In this document: piece after piece, positions 33,238 through 47,830 of the stretch
How the letters are laid out: every line of letters starts with the position of its first letter
Numbering within the stretch: the first letter of the stretch is position 1
From: Liolophura sinensis
Lineage: Eukaryota; Mollusca; Polyplacophora; Chitonida; Chitonidae
DNA length: 64,000 bases
Assembly (NCBI RefSeq): GCF_032854445.1
Contig: NC_088300.1
Coordinates: 29,309,608-29,373,607 of the forward strand
Reading direction: 5' to 3'
Notes under the pieces: model-generated
What the model was told of the DNA's origin: nothing
The model's input: the letters and a program-made list of their open reading frames with translations, nothing else
Database searches by the model: none
Position numbers and translations under genes: made by a program

Positions 33238-34946
33238 AGGTACATGTCCCATCCCCCTACAAATCACTGCCCTCTACAACATGTGGGCCTGCACATATAG
33301 GGGCTGTACCAGAAGTACCAGTACTTGTCCCATCACACTACAAATCACTGCCCTCTAAATGTGGGCCTACACATATGGAGGCTGTACCAGAAGTACCAGT
33401 ACATGCCCCATCACACTACAAATCACTGCCCTCTACATGTGGGCCTGCACATATAGGGGCTGTACAGACCCATACATACTTGTCCCATCACACTACAAAT
33501 CACTGCCCTCTACATGTGGGCCTGCACATATAGGGGCTGTACCAGAAGTACCAGCACATGTCCCATCACACTACAAATCACTGCCCTCTACAACATGTGG
33601 GCCTGCACATATAGGGGCTGTACCAGAAGTACCAGTACTTGTCCCATCACACTACAAATCACTGCCCTCTACATGTGGACCTGAACATATGGAGGCTGTA
33701 CCAAAAGTACCAGTACATGTCCCATCACACTACAAATCACTGCCCTCTACAACATGTGGGCCTGCACATATAGGGGCTGTACCAGAAGTACCAGTACTTG
33801 TCCCATCACACTACAAATCACTGCCCTCTAAATGTGGGCCTACACATATGGAGGCTGTACCAGAAGTACCAGTACATGCCCCATCACACTACAAATCACT
33901 GCCCTCTACATGTGGGCCTGCACATATAGGGGCTGTACCAGAAGTACCAGTACTTGTCCCATCACACTACAAATCACTGCCCTCTACATGTGGGCCTGCA
34001 CATATAGGGGCTGTACCAGAAGTACCAGCACATGCCCCATCACACTACAAATCACTGCCCTCTACATGTGGGCCTGCACATATAGGGGCTGTACCAGAAG
34101 TACCAGCACATGTCCCATCACACTACAAATCACTGCCCTCTACATGTGGACCTGAACATATAGGAGCTGTACCAGTAAATGTCCCATCACACTGCAAATC
34201 ACTGCCCTCTACATTAGGGTTTGCACAAGTTAAGGCTGTACCAGAAGTACCAGTACATGCCCCATCACACTACAAATCACTGCCTTCTACAACATGTGGG
34301 CCTGCACATATAGGGGCTGTACCAGAAGTACCAGTACATGTCCCATCACACTACAAATCACTGCCCTCTACATTAGGGTTTGCACAAGTTAAGGCTGTAC
34401 CAGAAGTACCAGTGCATGTCCCATCACACTACAAATCACTGCCCTCTACAACATGTGGGCCTGCACATATAGGGGCTGTACCAGAAGTACCAGTACATGT
34501 CCCATCACACTACAAATCACTGCCCTCTACAACATGTGGGCCTGCACATATAGGGGCTGTACCAGAAGTACCAGTACATGCCCCATCACACTACAAATCA
34601 CTGCCCTCTACAACATGTGGGCCTGCACATATAGGAGCTGTACCAGTAAATGTCCCATCACACTACAAATCACTGCCCTCTACATTAGGGTTTGCACATG
34701 TGGAGGCTGTACCATAAGTACCAGTACATGTCCCATCACACTACAAATCACTGCCCTCTACATGTGAACCTGCACATATGGAGGCTGTGCCAGAAGTACC
34801 AGTACATGTCCCATCTCTACAATATGTGGGCCCGAACATTCACTACAAATCACTGCCCTCTACAACATGTGGGCCTGCACATATGGAGGCTGTACCAGAA
34901 GTACCAGTACATGTTCCATCTCCCTACAGATCACTGCCCTCTACAT
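33238..34946 (+). repeat. 78/81-bp minisatellite, 22 units, with one long open frame
   Basis: The word CAAATCACTGCC marks about 22 units, mostly 78 or 81 bp, the 3-bp difference being AAC in CTACAACATGTGGG. A few 69-bp units and variants with TTAGGGTTTGCACAAGTTAA occur. One forward frame is open for 452 codons (33359-34717), reading units like PSHYKSLPSTCGPAHIGAVP. Upstream the same peptide continues in another frame back to 33195, separated by one frame change near 33470, and a TAA ends it at 34715-34717. There is no splice evidence, start context or known homologue. A noncoding minisatellite with a unit divisible by three is the default reading. Confidence 0.95.
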
Positions 34947-37900
34947 ATTTTCCAAAAATTCAGATAAGGACTGCAGAAATTACTGGGTCCAAGACTGTCA
35001 ATGTTTGCAACTGTATAACTAGATACGCAAAGCCGATCAGGCACTGGTATGTGTTGTGAGAGAATGCCAACAGCTCAGGAAATATTCACTTTAGCTGATA
35101 ATGTACTGATCACACAGCCATGCAGTACCATGAAATATACATATGGCAAACCACCTCATTTTTGTCAGTGATTTTCTCAATATTTCATTTCCACAATATA
35201 AAAACACAACTCGTATTGTTTCCATGGTTAGTGTTATTTGCCTTTACACATATTTTAGTTCTCAGTCGTTGGATATGAACTTTTCTGGCGTTCAGTGTTT
35301 TATTCAACAAATACCTGTAATTTTACAAGTACTAATAATTCCTCCTTGTTCCTTTACAATGTGACCTTGCACTAGCAGCTCTAGCAATGCTTGTGAATAA
35401 GAAAATCAGAATCTTCCACATAATTTCGGGGATGTGAAACATTTATTTCTCAGATGTTCACAGATAAATCACATTAAAATTTTATCCCAGGTTACAGCAG
35501 GAACCTAATGACATGTCCAACACATCACAACATTATGTTGCGTAACAACTTTGACATTATGGCCTTAATTGGAAACCTTGCAAGCAAAGGTAGATAATAA
35601 AGCGCGTGCTGTTTTAAATGCAGATGCATGCATATGAATTTGACACAAAATTCTGTACATTTTATACCCTACACAAAACAAGCATAAACATGAATCTTTC
35701 AACCACAAAACTGCCATGATAAACCCCTTAGACTAAATTACTATCAAAACAACTTTAATTTTAACACAAAATACAGTATTTTCTGTAGAACCATACATCT
35801 ATTCAGAAAAACTTATTTGTGAAGTATACAGTGTAATACCTCTGAACAAAAAATGTACACGAGACGCCGACAGAGGACTAGTGGTTTTTAACAAAAGCAA
35901 GACTGAACGAACAGCCCGATGAATGATGTCCACCACTTATTGTCACCCAAGCAACGCGAACATTGACAATCATATAACTGCTATAATTCAGAGCAGTAGT
36001 ATTAATGTAGGACAAGGCTAGGTGCTAAAAGGTTACTGTATCACTGGATCCTAAGTACAAGCATGTGTCAATCAATGGAATCAATGGCCTAAGCCAAGAA
36101 AATGAGTATCCAGTCTGTTACTGCAAGTTTGTAGATGAGAAACAAGTAAGTATTAGGCCACCTAGAGAATGGAAGACTAAGCTCCACAAGTGATTTATTG
36201 CCATGCACAGGGAGACGGAGAGCTAAGGTCAAACAACTGACCTTATGAATAAGGGAGAACCCACGTTGAGTCTTTGCGTATGTTTTCAATGAAAATGGCC
36301 AGCACCAGTATGGGAATGCCCATGTATATGCAAGGAGCTGTCGGACCCATCTGTCGTCCAATCACCACAAACTCGCCCATGTGACTGGAAACCAATATAT
36401 CGCCCCTTAGCCAAAAGCAACACCAGAGTTTGGCCACATGGCTTACCACTTTCACCCACAACTATAGACATAAAGCAAAACATGAAGCCTGTTCTGAAGA
36501 GGAGCCATCCTGCCAGGAGATGGATTGTGATAAACATGTCCCAACCCGCCAACTACCCTGATATTTACCTAATGCATGACGTCTGCCCATTAGACTTGCT
36601 TTCCTAATTGATGTTTTATTATTTTGAGAAAATGGAACCATTTTACATTACTGGTGAATGTGTAATTACTATGTTTATTTTAACATATACGTACATGTAC
36701 CATTTGTAATAGTTATTAACCACACAATGCATCCATGTCCATCACAATCCATGATGCCAATCCAATGATTACATCATGCAGCTTGATAAAATATCACAGT
36801 TTACCATAAATGAGTACCTATTAGATAACAATGCTTAACTACGTGCATACGTGGACATGTGGTAGATAATAAAGCTGCATTAAGTCTCCCCTTGAGAGGT
36901 TCTTTACCAAACTGTGGTCAAAGCAATTTGCCAATGATGAAGTGGTTAAGTAATGGGAGCGATTCAGACCCAATGGTAGAACAAACAGTAGTCACACTTG
37001 ACAAACTGTATTAACTACACCTTCCATTCAACCGATGATGCTGCAATGCAAGCGCGCTCCTTGAGAACAGTGAGCAAACACTGGCAGACTTTGTGATCCT
37101 CAAATTATCAGAGGATACACAATATCCCTTGGCCAGGGCTATTTCCTGACCATGAGCTCACCTCAAAACGTGCTTAGCTTCCGTCCTCGTCCCATGCGCC
37201 TCCACTACGAACCCTCCGCTCACACAGAGCGTTGTAGAAACCCTCACATCCCACCGTTACTTGATCTCCAAATATTTGGACTCGAAAATATACGTCAATA
37301 TCATCTTGTTCATCAGCACCCTGGAGGTTATGCTGCGCATATGCTCTCCAGTTTGTGACAGTGTTTACACTGGGAGAACAATGTACCAGTCAGCGGGTCA
37401 GATGTATTTCTGTTAATCCCACCCTCATAACCTAATTGAACAAGACACATGTGATTGGTGGGAAAGTACTCATGGACCTGTTAATACACATACACGTCCA
37501 TGTAAGGATGAGTAATACCCAAGACAAGACAAAAAATAAATACTTTATTTTATTAAAAAATATTTAATGAATATATTATACACACATTCCATGTTTCTGA
37601 ACTTTAATAGCATTATGGGATGTAATGGCTAAGTTATTTGTGAAGCTTTGTCCATTAAATTCTAGCACAATTAACAATATTCCACAGACAGGCATCTTAT
37701 CTGAACATCCTATTTGTATACATGTATTACGTCAAGTTACAAGTAAATGTATTGCATAGATGAAAAATGAATAAAAAATACTGTCCTGTATTCAGACAGA
37801 AATGATTAAGAGAAAAGCTCATGCTTACACCACTTTTTTACCCTAATCAATATCCATAAATTTTCTGGTTTTGTTTGGTTTCTTTACTTGAGGTTTAATG

Positions 37901-38270
37901 TTTGGCAATTACATGCAGTGACTTGTGTTCTACAAAATTATCATACAACATGAAAAAACATCAAGAAGAGAAGTGTTAACATAGAAAATAAAATGACGTC
38001 ACACTTTCCAAACATAAAATCCGCTATACATACAGTGTACAAGTACAGTATGTTCAAAAATTTATTGTTCTTACTGGTCAAAATAAATGTTGTAGTTGTA
38101 AAATAATAAAATAATAAGAAGATGATACTGACAATATCAAACAAAGCTCTTATGTTGAGTGTCAAACATGTATAGATGGACATGCGTGAATCAAACTTCA
38201 AGTGTTTTTCTCGATCAAAATGTAACTGTAAATACATGTAACAGAAGCTTTTGACAATGCCTTGGAAATC
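34947..38270. other. Intergenic or upstream sequence, no gene recognised
   Basis: The stretch at about 36.1-37.4 kb is less AT-rich than its surroundings and has overlapping minus-strand open frames of 70-90 codons in several frames. None shows a domain or splice-bounded exon that I recognise. The rest is AT-rich with simple runs. Confidence 0.35.
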
Positions 38271-38273
38271 TTA

Positions 38274-38543
38274 AATATTTATTTATTTATTTATTTATTT
38301 ATGTGATTGGTGTTTTACGCCTGACTCAAGAATATTTTACTTATACGGAAGCAGCCAGGATTATGGTGGGAGGAAACTGGGCACAGCCTGGGAGAAACCT
38401 ACAACCACCTGCAGGTTGCTGGCAGGCCTTCCCACATACAGCTGGCGAGGAAGCCAGTATGAGCTGGACTTGAACTCACAGTGACCGCATTGGTGAGATG
38501 CTCCTGGATCATTACGCTGTGGTAACGTACTAATCAACTGAGC
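38274..38543 (-). mobile_element. Near-full-length SINE copy
   Basis: A long TTTATT tail is followed on + by the complete body and GCTGGACTTGAACTCACAGT, then ACCGCATTGGTGAGATGCTC and the tRNA-like head up to ACTAATCAACTGAGCG. GAAATCT at 38265-38271 and 38544-38550 could be a 7-bp target-site duplication. Confidence 0.88.
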
Positions 38544-38550
38544 GAAATCT

Positions 38551-41500
38551 GAAATAAATAATTTGTATCAAGACATCCATTTAAATATTACATGCATTGG
38601 GTTTGATTTCGGAATACTTAGGTCTAAATAACTGTACACACATCCATGCATCAGATCTGTAGTCCAGTATTCCTGTATCAATAAGTTGTAAGATATTGTA
38701 TTGAGTCAATGCCTATCAGCTCTTGTATATGTAAGGTCTGTCCAGCAGCTAGACTGCAGCAGAAGGCTGTACAAGCAGAGCGGGGACCCCCTAAGAAGTG
38801 ACCTTCCTCCCTGGATATGGGGAAGATACAACACCTTGGTGCTCATTAGCTCCTCTAAATCAGCAAAATAGAGGCACTCAGTCGCCAGTCTTCACAATTA
38901 TTTCCAATGAACCGAGAGCCAACCAGTCAGAAAAGATAATGACCTGGTTAATAAACTCAAATTAATAAAGCTTTCAGTGGTTCCCTAGATGCAATAACTG
39001 AACACTAACTGAACAATAACTGCAGAGTCTGCTTAGGCCATTTTATTCACCTGGTGAAAATGGTCACGGCAATGTAACTCCATAGGTGTTTAGTTAACAA
39101 GGCAACAGGTAATGAAGCTGAGTTAAGGAGAGATGAGAGTGACCGTGATCTAAGGGTTTATACTGACATTACAATGGGAGGCTCGGGATGAGATGGGGTG
39201 GCGCTGTGAGGAAATGTTCTACTGGGATACCAGTTTTCACACCTTCCACCGAGAACCGCGTTTATAGCATTACCACCAAGGCTATGTATTTAACAACTTG
39301 AGTGACATAAGCATTGGCTTCTGCAAGAAACAAAATTCAAAAAATGGTCTCTAATTTTCTCAACAGAGAAATGTGTCTGTGTTTTGCAGGAGAACTGAGG
39401 TGGGCCTGCTCGGACCATCTGCCCACAGGATGTAGCAATCAGGCTCATTCAATGGCACTCCTGGGCCGCTCAATACAGGCAATTTTCTCTTTCCACCATT
39501 GATTTCTGGTTGAATTTCACCAACGGCCTCTTGTGCCAGGAAGATTACATCCTGCCCAGTGCCAGCAATAGGGCCCTGCTCCCGGCCACCAGTCTCCTCT
39601 TTTTTCTGCCCCCATAGGCTTGGGTAGGAGTGGTCAACATGCAATTTATCACTTGACAAGAAGAGGGACATGTCAAGGACCTTCAACTGATAGAAAAGCA
39701 TGTACTGACCAAACTTGAGCTTACATCCACTAAACACCAACACCCCAAGTAAATTGTCCAGCACATGTCTGTAAATCTGAGGCAACTGCTACCTTAAGGC
39801 CAACACCACCTCGTTGCACCAGCACTGAATTACAGAAAGCTAAATGAGAATGAGCTAAGGTGAAGCACTCAGGAGATATCGTTAGTTCCTCACTCAATTC
39901 TACCGTTTCTTGGGCCGCTGATCCTCTGATCCTATCATATCTCTGGTGTGGAAGCAAAATGACTTTGAGTGAAATCGGAAATTATACAGTACATGCAGTC
40001 TATGATTCCTTATGTGTACCAGGTTAGTACCTGGCCTGCCTACAGGGGGTGGTCTGGTGAAGGATAGCATCAGCGGAGTGCACTTCCCGGCCTAGATCTA
40101 CCCTCTCTCACAACCAAACTGCAGCCATTAAAAACCGAGCAGAGCTCTTCTGTCTGCTTTCCAGGCACTGGTTCTAATTAATGTGTCTTTGCATGTGGAT
40201 ATCGAATAAAATGTGGATTTAAGATAAGCATACGGTTCTATCTTGGACTGGAAGGATCGGTCTGTCTGATGGCCCACTGCAAAGTGGCAGTAAAGTCTTT
40301 TATACACAGCATCAAAGAGACCCAAATTCAGTTTTATTTTAAGCTGAGTATAACTTGTTCCGGAAGACGGATAACTGCCAGTCTCAGTGGAGCATACATA
40401 ACTCACATTCCTTACAATGGCAATCCAACTGGATGACTGCCTAACTGTTACCATTTATCACTTATTGATAAAGGGACATAAATGCCATATGCCTTAATAA
40501 AAAGTACAATCATACAAAACTTCCGATTTTCAGGCAAATACCATGGATATCCAAGGTTATTAAGTACAAGGACTTTGATGTTGAAATCAGGCTGAGTGCT
40601 GTCAATGGAAGGTTCACCACATGTGAACTGAGAGAGGACTTACATATAGCCTCAAAATACTTTTTAAATCACTTACATTTCCAGTCACAAAAAAATGTAA
40701 TGCCTGGCAATCTAGAATAACTAAAAAAGATGTAACCAATAAGTGCTGGCCTAGAAATAGAGCTTATACATGGACAAGAATACAGGCGTAATTTAACATT
40801 ACTAAATGACCGTGTACTATTGTTACACAAGATGTGGCAAATGCATGATCTCATGGCAATCAGTCTCAGTCATAACATTAGAATAACGACTTCAAAATAC
40901 ATGTAAATCAGCTCAACATAGTAATCTACAAACGTTTAGGGAGAAAATTAAGACATCATCTCACAAGCATGTTGCCTTATTCATCCTTGTCTGAACATCT
41001 TTTAATACTCTGCTTTTGGTAAAATTGTTAACATATTTTGAACACATCACACATTATATAAGTCATCTGGTGGTATCTACATAAAACTGTGTATTCAGAG
41101 TTGTGCAATGATGTCACTGCTCTGAGCGAATCAGCAGCACAATCTTTGGTCATGTTTACTGGAGGTGAAAACAAAGCCAATTTAACCCTGGTGAGATCAT
41201 CATTTTAGTATATAAATGAAAAAGATAGCTTTTAGGTAAAAAATTCTTTCTGGAAAAATAAAAAGAGTGTGTCCTGCCTTAAAACATGATAGTTTCATTG
41301 TCCTGTGGTACTTTAAACTTTAGCAAATGGCAAAAATCAGCATTTCTCCAAATTAGAACCATGTTATTTATCACCCCCTGCTTCTTGCCAGGAACCCTGG
41401 TGCTTGAAACCATGAATTCTTCTGAAGGATACACAGCACGGGCAAATCTAGGTGAGTAAATACAGTTAGGTCCTGCCTCAACAGGCTGTTGTCTGGAACT

Positions 41501-44500
41501 TTAAAAAGGTGCAAGATATTAACTGTCACTGTATGCCTAAAACTGCTCATCTTTGCATACATGTACATATATGGTTTATACATTCTGTTTAAATTCAGGC
41601 CTGTTCAACATGTCAGATTAAATTTTATTTGAAACTTTTATTGATCTGGCCAATCTAACCATATCCACCCTGACTTATGTTATAAAGATTTGCACATCAC
41701 ATCCAGCACACATCTAAGAGTGAATTAAAGTGGTTGATGGTAAAGACTTTTAAGACGCAAAGTTTTGTTGCTCCTTGGCATCAATCTAATTAAGGCAGGA
41801 TTGTCTAACTGAACAAGATGGGCTGATGATTAACACGGTGCTGTAAGAGAATAGAAGAAGTGTTGGTTACAGGTCTGTTTTCCTTGTAGCCCGAAACTCC
41901 CTTGTCAGTGTTTATCTGACCAGGAAGAAAATGCGCACTATTTTTAATAGTGATGGTAAATGCAGACCTTAAACTGTCCTCCCAAATAAAACACAAAAGA
42001 CAAACACTTCATGGGTTCCCCAATGGCATGCAGAGTCCTCCACCACCTCCTCCAACCATGCCCCCAAGCCCCCAACAATTCTAATCCAGTTTAGCTGTCA
42101 ATAATTTCAATATTAGCACGATTTAAATAGTCATTCTAGACTCCTGATTTCAGAATACTACAATAATTATAAACTCTACATCAATCCAGATTTCTCCCTA
42201 CTTTACTGATATAACTTTCCAAGGTGGTTACTGTGGAACAATTACACTGCACATCGTATTTACAAGAAACTTATGTTTGATTTAATAAATGTACAACCAT
42301 CCAAACAACAAACGTGCCACATAATCCTTTTATATTACCAACTAGCTCAAAGTTACTATTTACAAATGTACATGTACTTGCATAAGCAAACAGCAACTTT
42401 TCCGTACGCACGCAAACTTGCACATTGGCAAAATTGCATGTGCATGTATAGAAGCAGATTAAGTACACTACTATATGAATTTTTGATTTTTTAAGTCAAT
42501 CTTGACTACAACAGGCTTTTCCTTTTGTCAGTGCAGGCAAAGTAATGTTCTCGAAAACTGCTTCAATGTAAATACTCTGTTCATAAACATACATCTAAAC
42601 AAAGGCTGATTCAATACTGTAACTGTGAATGTGCCATGCTGGGTAAATCTTTGAGACAGTGCAAATTATCGAAGGTAAGATTCCCCAGGACATGGTCTTG
42701 TTACGTGTTCAGTACTGGTATTGATCATGTAGTTAAGTTTCAATGCCTAGTAGTACTGGTTGAGACCCCCTGACTGGTACAGGCCATTCACCCCATAGCC
42801 GTTACAGATGTGATACAGTGTCAATCAAATCTCAGAGAGGAAAAGCCAGACCTGAAGCACTGCCTTCAATACAAGCATGAAAAAAAAACATCAAGTTACA
42901 ATACTTAAATACCCAGAGCAAAATTTGTTAAAATATGATTTTTGTCACGTTAAATACATGTACAGTTATATGAACTACTGATGCATTGGCGACAGGGTAT
43001 TAAAAAAATGAAAGCTTCATATGTCATCAGCCTAGAACAGAAAGACCTACCACTAGCTTGAAATGAACAGATGATTTAGATAACAAAGTCAACATCATTT
43101 GTCTGAAAGCCAGTCCTAATCTGTTGGTCAAAACTAAAACAAGAAAATATTTAGCATACCTGCAGATAGTTACATATAGCTAACCTTGAACATATTCAGT
43201 TACGCATGGAAGACCTAAGTCGTATTACCCAGCTTTTTTGCATAACTACATGCTTTGATATTTCTGCCAATTAATAATTTATCCTTTATCGTGTTAACCT
43301 TTGAAGTGCAGTAGGTTACAACATGCCCTTCTCAGGTTTCCACAGTTACCTGGATATCTGCACACAAAGAGACTTTCTCTGTGGCACTGTCTGGTTATAA
43401 TGTACAGTATCATCAGAAGAGAGGTTTTCTGTACACGTACATGAAGCTTTATACTACAGTGCACAGCCCTTCAGCCTGCATCATTTCAATACGAAAAAGA
43501 AGTGCTTTCTTTTTTGGAAGTTTTCGATGTACAAGTTTTTGATCTCTGCCCCAGAGGAACAAGTTAGGCAAGTTTATTGGGTGAAGGAATATAAACCATC
43601 TATACAGTGTATGTATCTAGGTTGGTATGGATGGCAATTTTAGAAAAACTAAAGCAAATTGCTATCAAAAGCCAAATGAAAACTTTCAAGTAAGAACCTT
43701 TTTGAAGAGTCAGTTGTTTTAGAAGACCTCAATCCATAGTAAATGGTTAAATTTCTTTAGGGTTTCTACCCACGTGTACACGGGACGAATTTGATATAAA
43801 CTTTATAGAGAAAAACTCATTGTGAATACTCAAAACAAAATTATCACTACAAGACATCCATAACCATAGAAAACCAGAATCCAAAAACCAGAAGTATATG
43901 ACAGTACAGCCTTCATGGTCTGCATGCTTTTAGTAATATGACAACGGTCATCAAGCAATAGAGTTTTCCAGCAAACTAGTCTTGGTCACTTGACTTTTTC
44001 GGTGCACATGTACCAACCACAGCTTTTCTCTGGCTGAGTAATACGCAGTCAAGTGTTTGAATTCTATAGAGCACTTTTTGGACTACTTTACATGCTGATG
44101 TGAATGTATGGTCTTTCCTTGTGCTTTTTTATTTTTAACTGTCCATAAGTCGCTTTGTCGGTTCGTCGGTTTTTGACACCCCTATCTTTTAATATGGGCA
44201 ACTCACTTTAATCTAGGGCCTCAATGCAAGACAACACCAACATTTTGTTAGATGTCTCAGATATTGTGAATTTTACACTTGTTCCTTTTGTTTTTCCTTT
44301 AACACTGTGTGTGAACAACTCTGAATAATTTTTCTGAATCGTAATGATTTTCAATACTAAAAAAAGAAAAAAGAAAAACAAAGATTTTATTCATTTATTT
44401 CTTGAACATTAGAACTTACATGTGGACAGTCATACATGAAACGCCGACATATTCCAGTGTCAAAAAGTATTCTGCAGAGTTCCGAACTAACATATACTTG

Positions 44501-46050
44501 TACTGGACAACAATTTACAACGCAATCAAAAGGACCATCCTAGTGTAAAAAAAAACATGACTCCGATCCAAAATTCAGCTCAAAGCTGTTACAACCGCAG
44601 TTAAGTCTAGCACACAGCTGAGAGTTCAGTAACAAAAGATGATGGGCACCAATTTAAACAAATACAGGTGTACAAGTACATGGGCCAGACACACTTGAAA
44701 TGTGTTTTATTTTTACACGTCATTGATGACAAGAATATCTACAACATAAAGTAATGCAGAATTACAGAATGAAGTAATAAAGCATACAACACACTGTACA
44801 ATATGTGTCCACTTCCTTATTTACAAGCAGCTCTTTCTGCCCCCCAGCTATGTCTTAACCTCTTGCCGAGACTACAAGCACCACATTAAATTGCATGCAA
44901 CAATTACTAAGAGGGTCAATCGCCAGAGAATAGGCCAATACATCAAGAGCAGCGGCGCATCCTTTGCGTTTGGCCTCCTGCGGCAAATAGGGACAACCGG
45001 CTGTTTGTACAGCACTGTGAATAAGCGATGAAGTCTGGGGATGGTGGAGCGTTGAGGCCAGAATGTAGCTAACCATCTGCCAGTCATAAGGGCAATCATC
45101 TGCCTAACCACTGATCAAGTTATGTTTATCCTATCAGCTCACTTTTCTCCAGTCTCATTGAATTATTTTCATCCAATCAAGTCAGGCAGGCTGGTTTTCC
45201 CATAACACAGTCCAGGCTGTTATACACCCATGTTGGTACTCATTGTGAAGGTTGTATACTCCTTCATAACCAAATAGATATTGATAGTGAGCACTTCCAC
45301 AAACACCTAGCTATATGGACACCCTCACTTTGATGTCCCTACTAAATTGTCCAAAAACCCACCATAGGGGTGAACAAACAAGTCTCTACTCAGATAACCA
45401 CACGCACAAAACAAAAGGCAAAAGTCAGTCAGCATATGGGTTTGAACTCTTTCCTTTCGAATGACCCAGTTAATGTTCAAATAGAATAATGCTACATATA
45501 CTTTCTCAACAGATTGGCTTAAATCACTGCTCAACCAAGACAGCATCTACTGGTGCATAAATGAGAAAATTTACTACATCAATTCAAAGCTGAGGTTCAA
45601 AATCAAAATATCTCCAGATGTAAATGGTTTTCAACCTCTTAATTATGATCTACAGGTGAAATGATATTGTAAACTGCTTGGTACATTCCAATCAAATGGA
45701 TACAGAAACGATTCTGATTGGCTGGAGTGAGACGAGATGAGTAATTCCTGGCTATGCCTAGTCTAAGCTTAATATCAGGTGTGAAGATTTATTCAAGCGT
45801 GACCAAAGTTTTAACGATTAACCCAGGAATGCCTATGTCCACTGTCAGCCAATCAGTGTTGATTCTGTATCCCTTTAAGTGTAATAATACAGGTCACCTG
45901 ACAGAGTTACAGGATTAAGAAACAGATAGGCAAAAGTGGTCATAACAAACTCACAAGTGTCTTATGAGGCAAATTCCAGAATCTGTATCAATTAGTATTT
46001 ACATGTCTGAGCATGATGCTGCCATGCCATCATCAATGGTCAAAACCAAC
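38551..46050. other. Intergenic or upstream sequence, no gene recognised
   Basis: No exon with recognisable protein similarity. The longest open frame, 141 codons on minus at 39360-39785, lies in a locally G+C-richer patch but has no known motif. Simple A-runs and ACATGT-rich segments are frequent. Confidence 0.35.
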
Positions 46051-46054
46051 CATC

Positions 46055-46400
46055 CAACCTAGGTATCCATGATATTGGTATCGGTATCAACGGCTGTAAC
46101 AATAAACACGTACATGTACGCAAGACTTGTACTAAGTTTTGACACCTAGATTCACAAGAGAATTCCACGAACTGAATTACGGTATACATGATGTTGGCAT
46201 CGGTATCAACAGCTCTAACAACATACATTGTGTTCAGTTTTGATGTATAGATTCACACAATTCCAGGAATTGAATTAAGACATCCACAATGTTGCTACCA
46301 GCATCAACAGCTGTAACAAAACACACAGGTACACGAGACTCAAATTCGGTTTTGACGCCTAAATTCCAAGAAGTGAATTAAGGTATCTATGAATGTTGGT
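46055..46400 (+). repeat. Degenerate tandem repeat, 4 units of about 100-120 bp
   Basis: GGTATCCATGATATTGGTAT at 46061, GGTATACATGATGTTGGCAT at 46181, ACATCCACAATGTTGCTACC near 46282 and GGTATCTATGAATGTTGG at 46382 start successive units. Each carries ATCAACNGCTNTAACAA and GTTTTGACNCCTAGATTC-like words. Spacing varies, so it is old. Confidence 0.75.
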
Positions 46401-47552
46401 TACCCAGCACCAACGTCAGTGCAAAGTTACACAAAGGTGGTCAAAGCAAAAGTACATGGGGCTCAGATGACAGCTGCATGATCTGTACTAAGGTACATGA
46501 CACTGGTACCTGCATTAATCAACACTGGCACAAGGTCAGAGCAATTACACACAGTAGCCTCAGAGAAGAGTTCCAGGATCTGTATCAAGCTATATCTTGT
46601 TGACCTTCAAGAGCTGAAGTTATCAGAACAATTTCAGCTATATTAACCACTTTCCTGATGATGGAACCCTCTATTTCCCTCTATTAGCTTTGTCATGTTT
46701 GTACACATGTTGGCATTTTGCAGACGGCATTATCATCTTCAATGTTTGATACATCTTTTGACAGATTTTACATGTAACTGATACAATAATTCCTGACAAC
46801 AACAAAGGAAGAAGGGATAGAAACCCCTGGATGGATCAGAAAAGACAATTTTTCGTACAATGATCAAATTATTCTTGTATCAATGTACCCAAACTGCTTG
46901 TCTGGATATAAAACTGTCATGACAAACAACCTACGTGACTATGTTCATCACTTCCGTAAAGAAGTCGGAACAGTTGTATCCCTTGAGTGTCATCGATGGG
47001 GAGGTAGTTCCATGTGCAGGCCAGTGCCAAGCCAAGCAGCCTGTATTGATTTATTTACTATAACAATTTTATGTGTATGCATTTCTTATGGCTTCAATGT
47101 GGCAGAAAGGTAATACAATAGAATTTCACAGCCTATTACCCTGCAACTAGCTAATAAATGGCTGCTATTGTGAATTATAAGCACCCATGCTGCACACCAG
47201 GTCCTCATGCCCCATATACGCCGCCACAGTATGGAGCATAATGTGTCTTCAGGAAACCATCGGCAAGTGCCTGTTTAAAACCAACTAATCCATAACATTG
47301 GCAATAGCTGTGTTGTAAAGATATATTGCCTCATCCAAGGCACCATAAACTGCACGTTACCAGCAACTCAAAATGCCATAATGCCATCAATGTGTTAAAT
47401 GGGGACAACAAAGAAAAGAGCTGACATGTAATTCTGATCGCTCATTATGTCCATTACTGACAACAATACACATGTATGCACATGAAGGTACTTATATACT
47501 GTATGGTTCTAAAATTAACACAGTTAAACTATGTAAGGCAGTAGAGGCCATA

Positions 47553-47823
47553 TATTTATTTATTTATTTATTTATTTGATTGGTGTTTTACGCCGTACTC
47601 AAGAATATTTACCTCATATGACGGCAGCCAGCATTATGGTTGGAGGAAACCAGGCGGAGCCCGTGGGAAACCCACGACCATGCGAAGGGTGCTGGCAGAC
47701 CTTCCCATGGACGACCAGAGAGGAAACCAGCATGAGCTCACAGCAACCGCATTGGTGAGAGACTCCGAGGTCATTGTGCCGTGCTGGCGTGCTAATCACC
47801 TCGGCCACAGAAGCGCATAGGGA
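47553..47823 (-). mobile_element. Best SINE copy: tRNA-like head, body and AAATAAAT tail
   Basis: On the minus strand it begins TGTGGCCGAGGTGATTAGCA (RNA polymerase III A-box-like), passes ACAATGACCTCGGAGTCTCT and CTGTGAGCTCATGCTGG (B-box region, partly deleted here but GAGTTCAAGTCCAGC in other copies), then the body, and ends ACACCAATCAAATAAATAAA. CCATATA at 47548-47554 and 47824-47830 is a likely target-site duplication. Inference: tRNA-derived SINE mobilised by a partner LINE. I cannot name the published family. Confidence 0.9.
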
Positions 47824-47830
47824 CCATATA

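Noticed and set aside
16615-34946. Possible CRISPR arrays suggested by the repeat arrays at 16.6-18.1 and 33.2-34.9 kb.
   Set aside because: The units are contiguous tandem repeats without unique spacers, there are no cas genes, and the sequence is eukaryotic.
39360-39785. 141-codon minus-strand open frame.
   Set aside because: No recognisable motif or conserved neighbours; length is compatible with chance in a locally G+C-richer patch.
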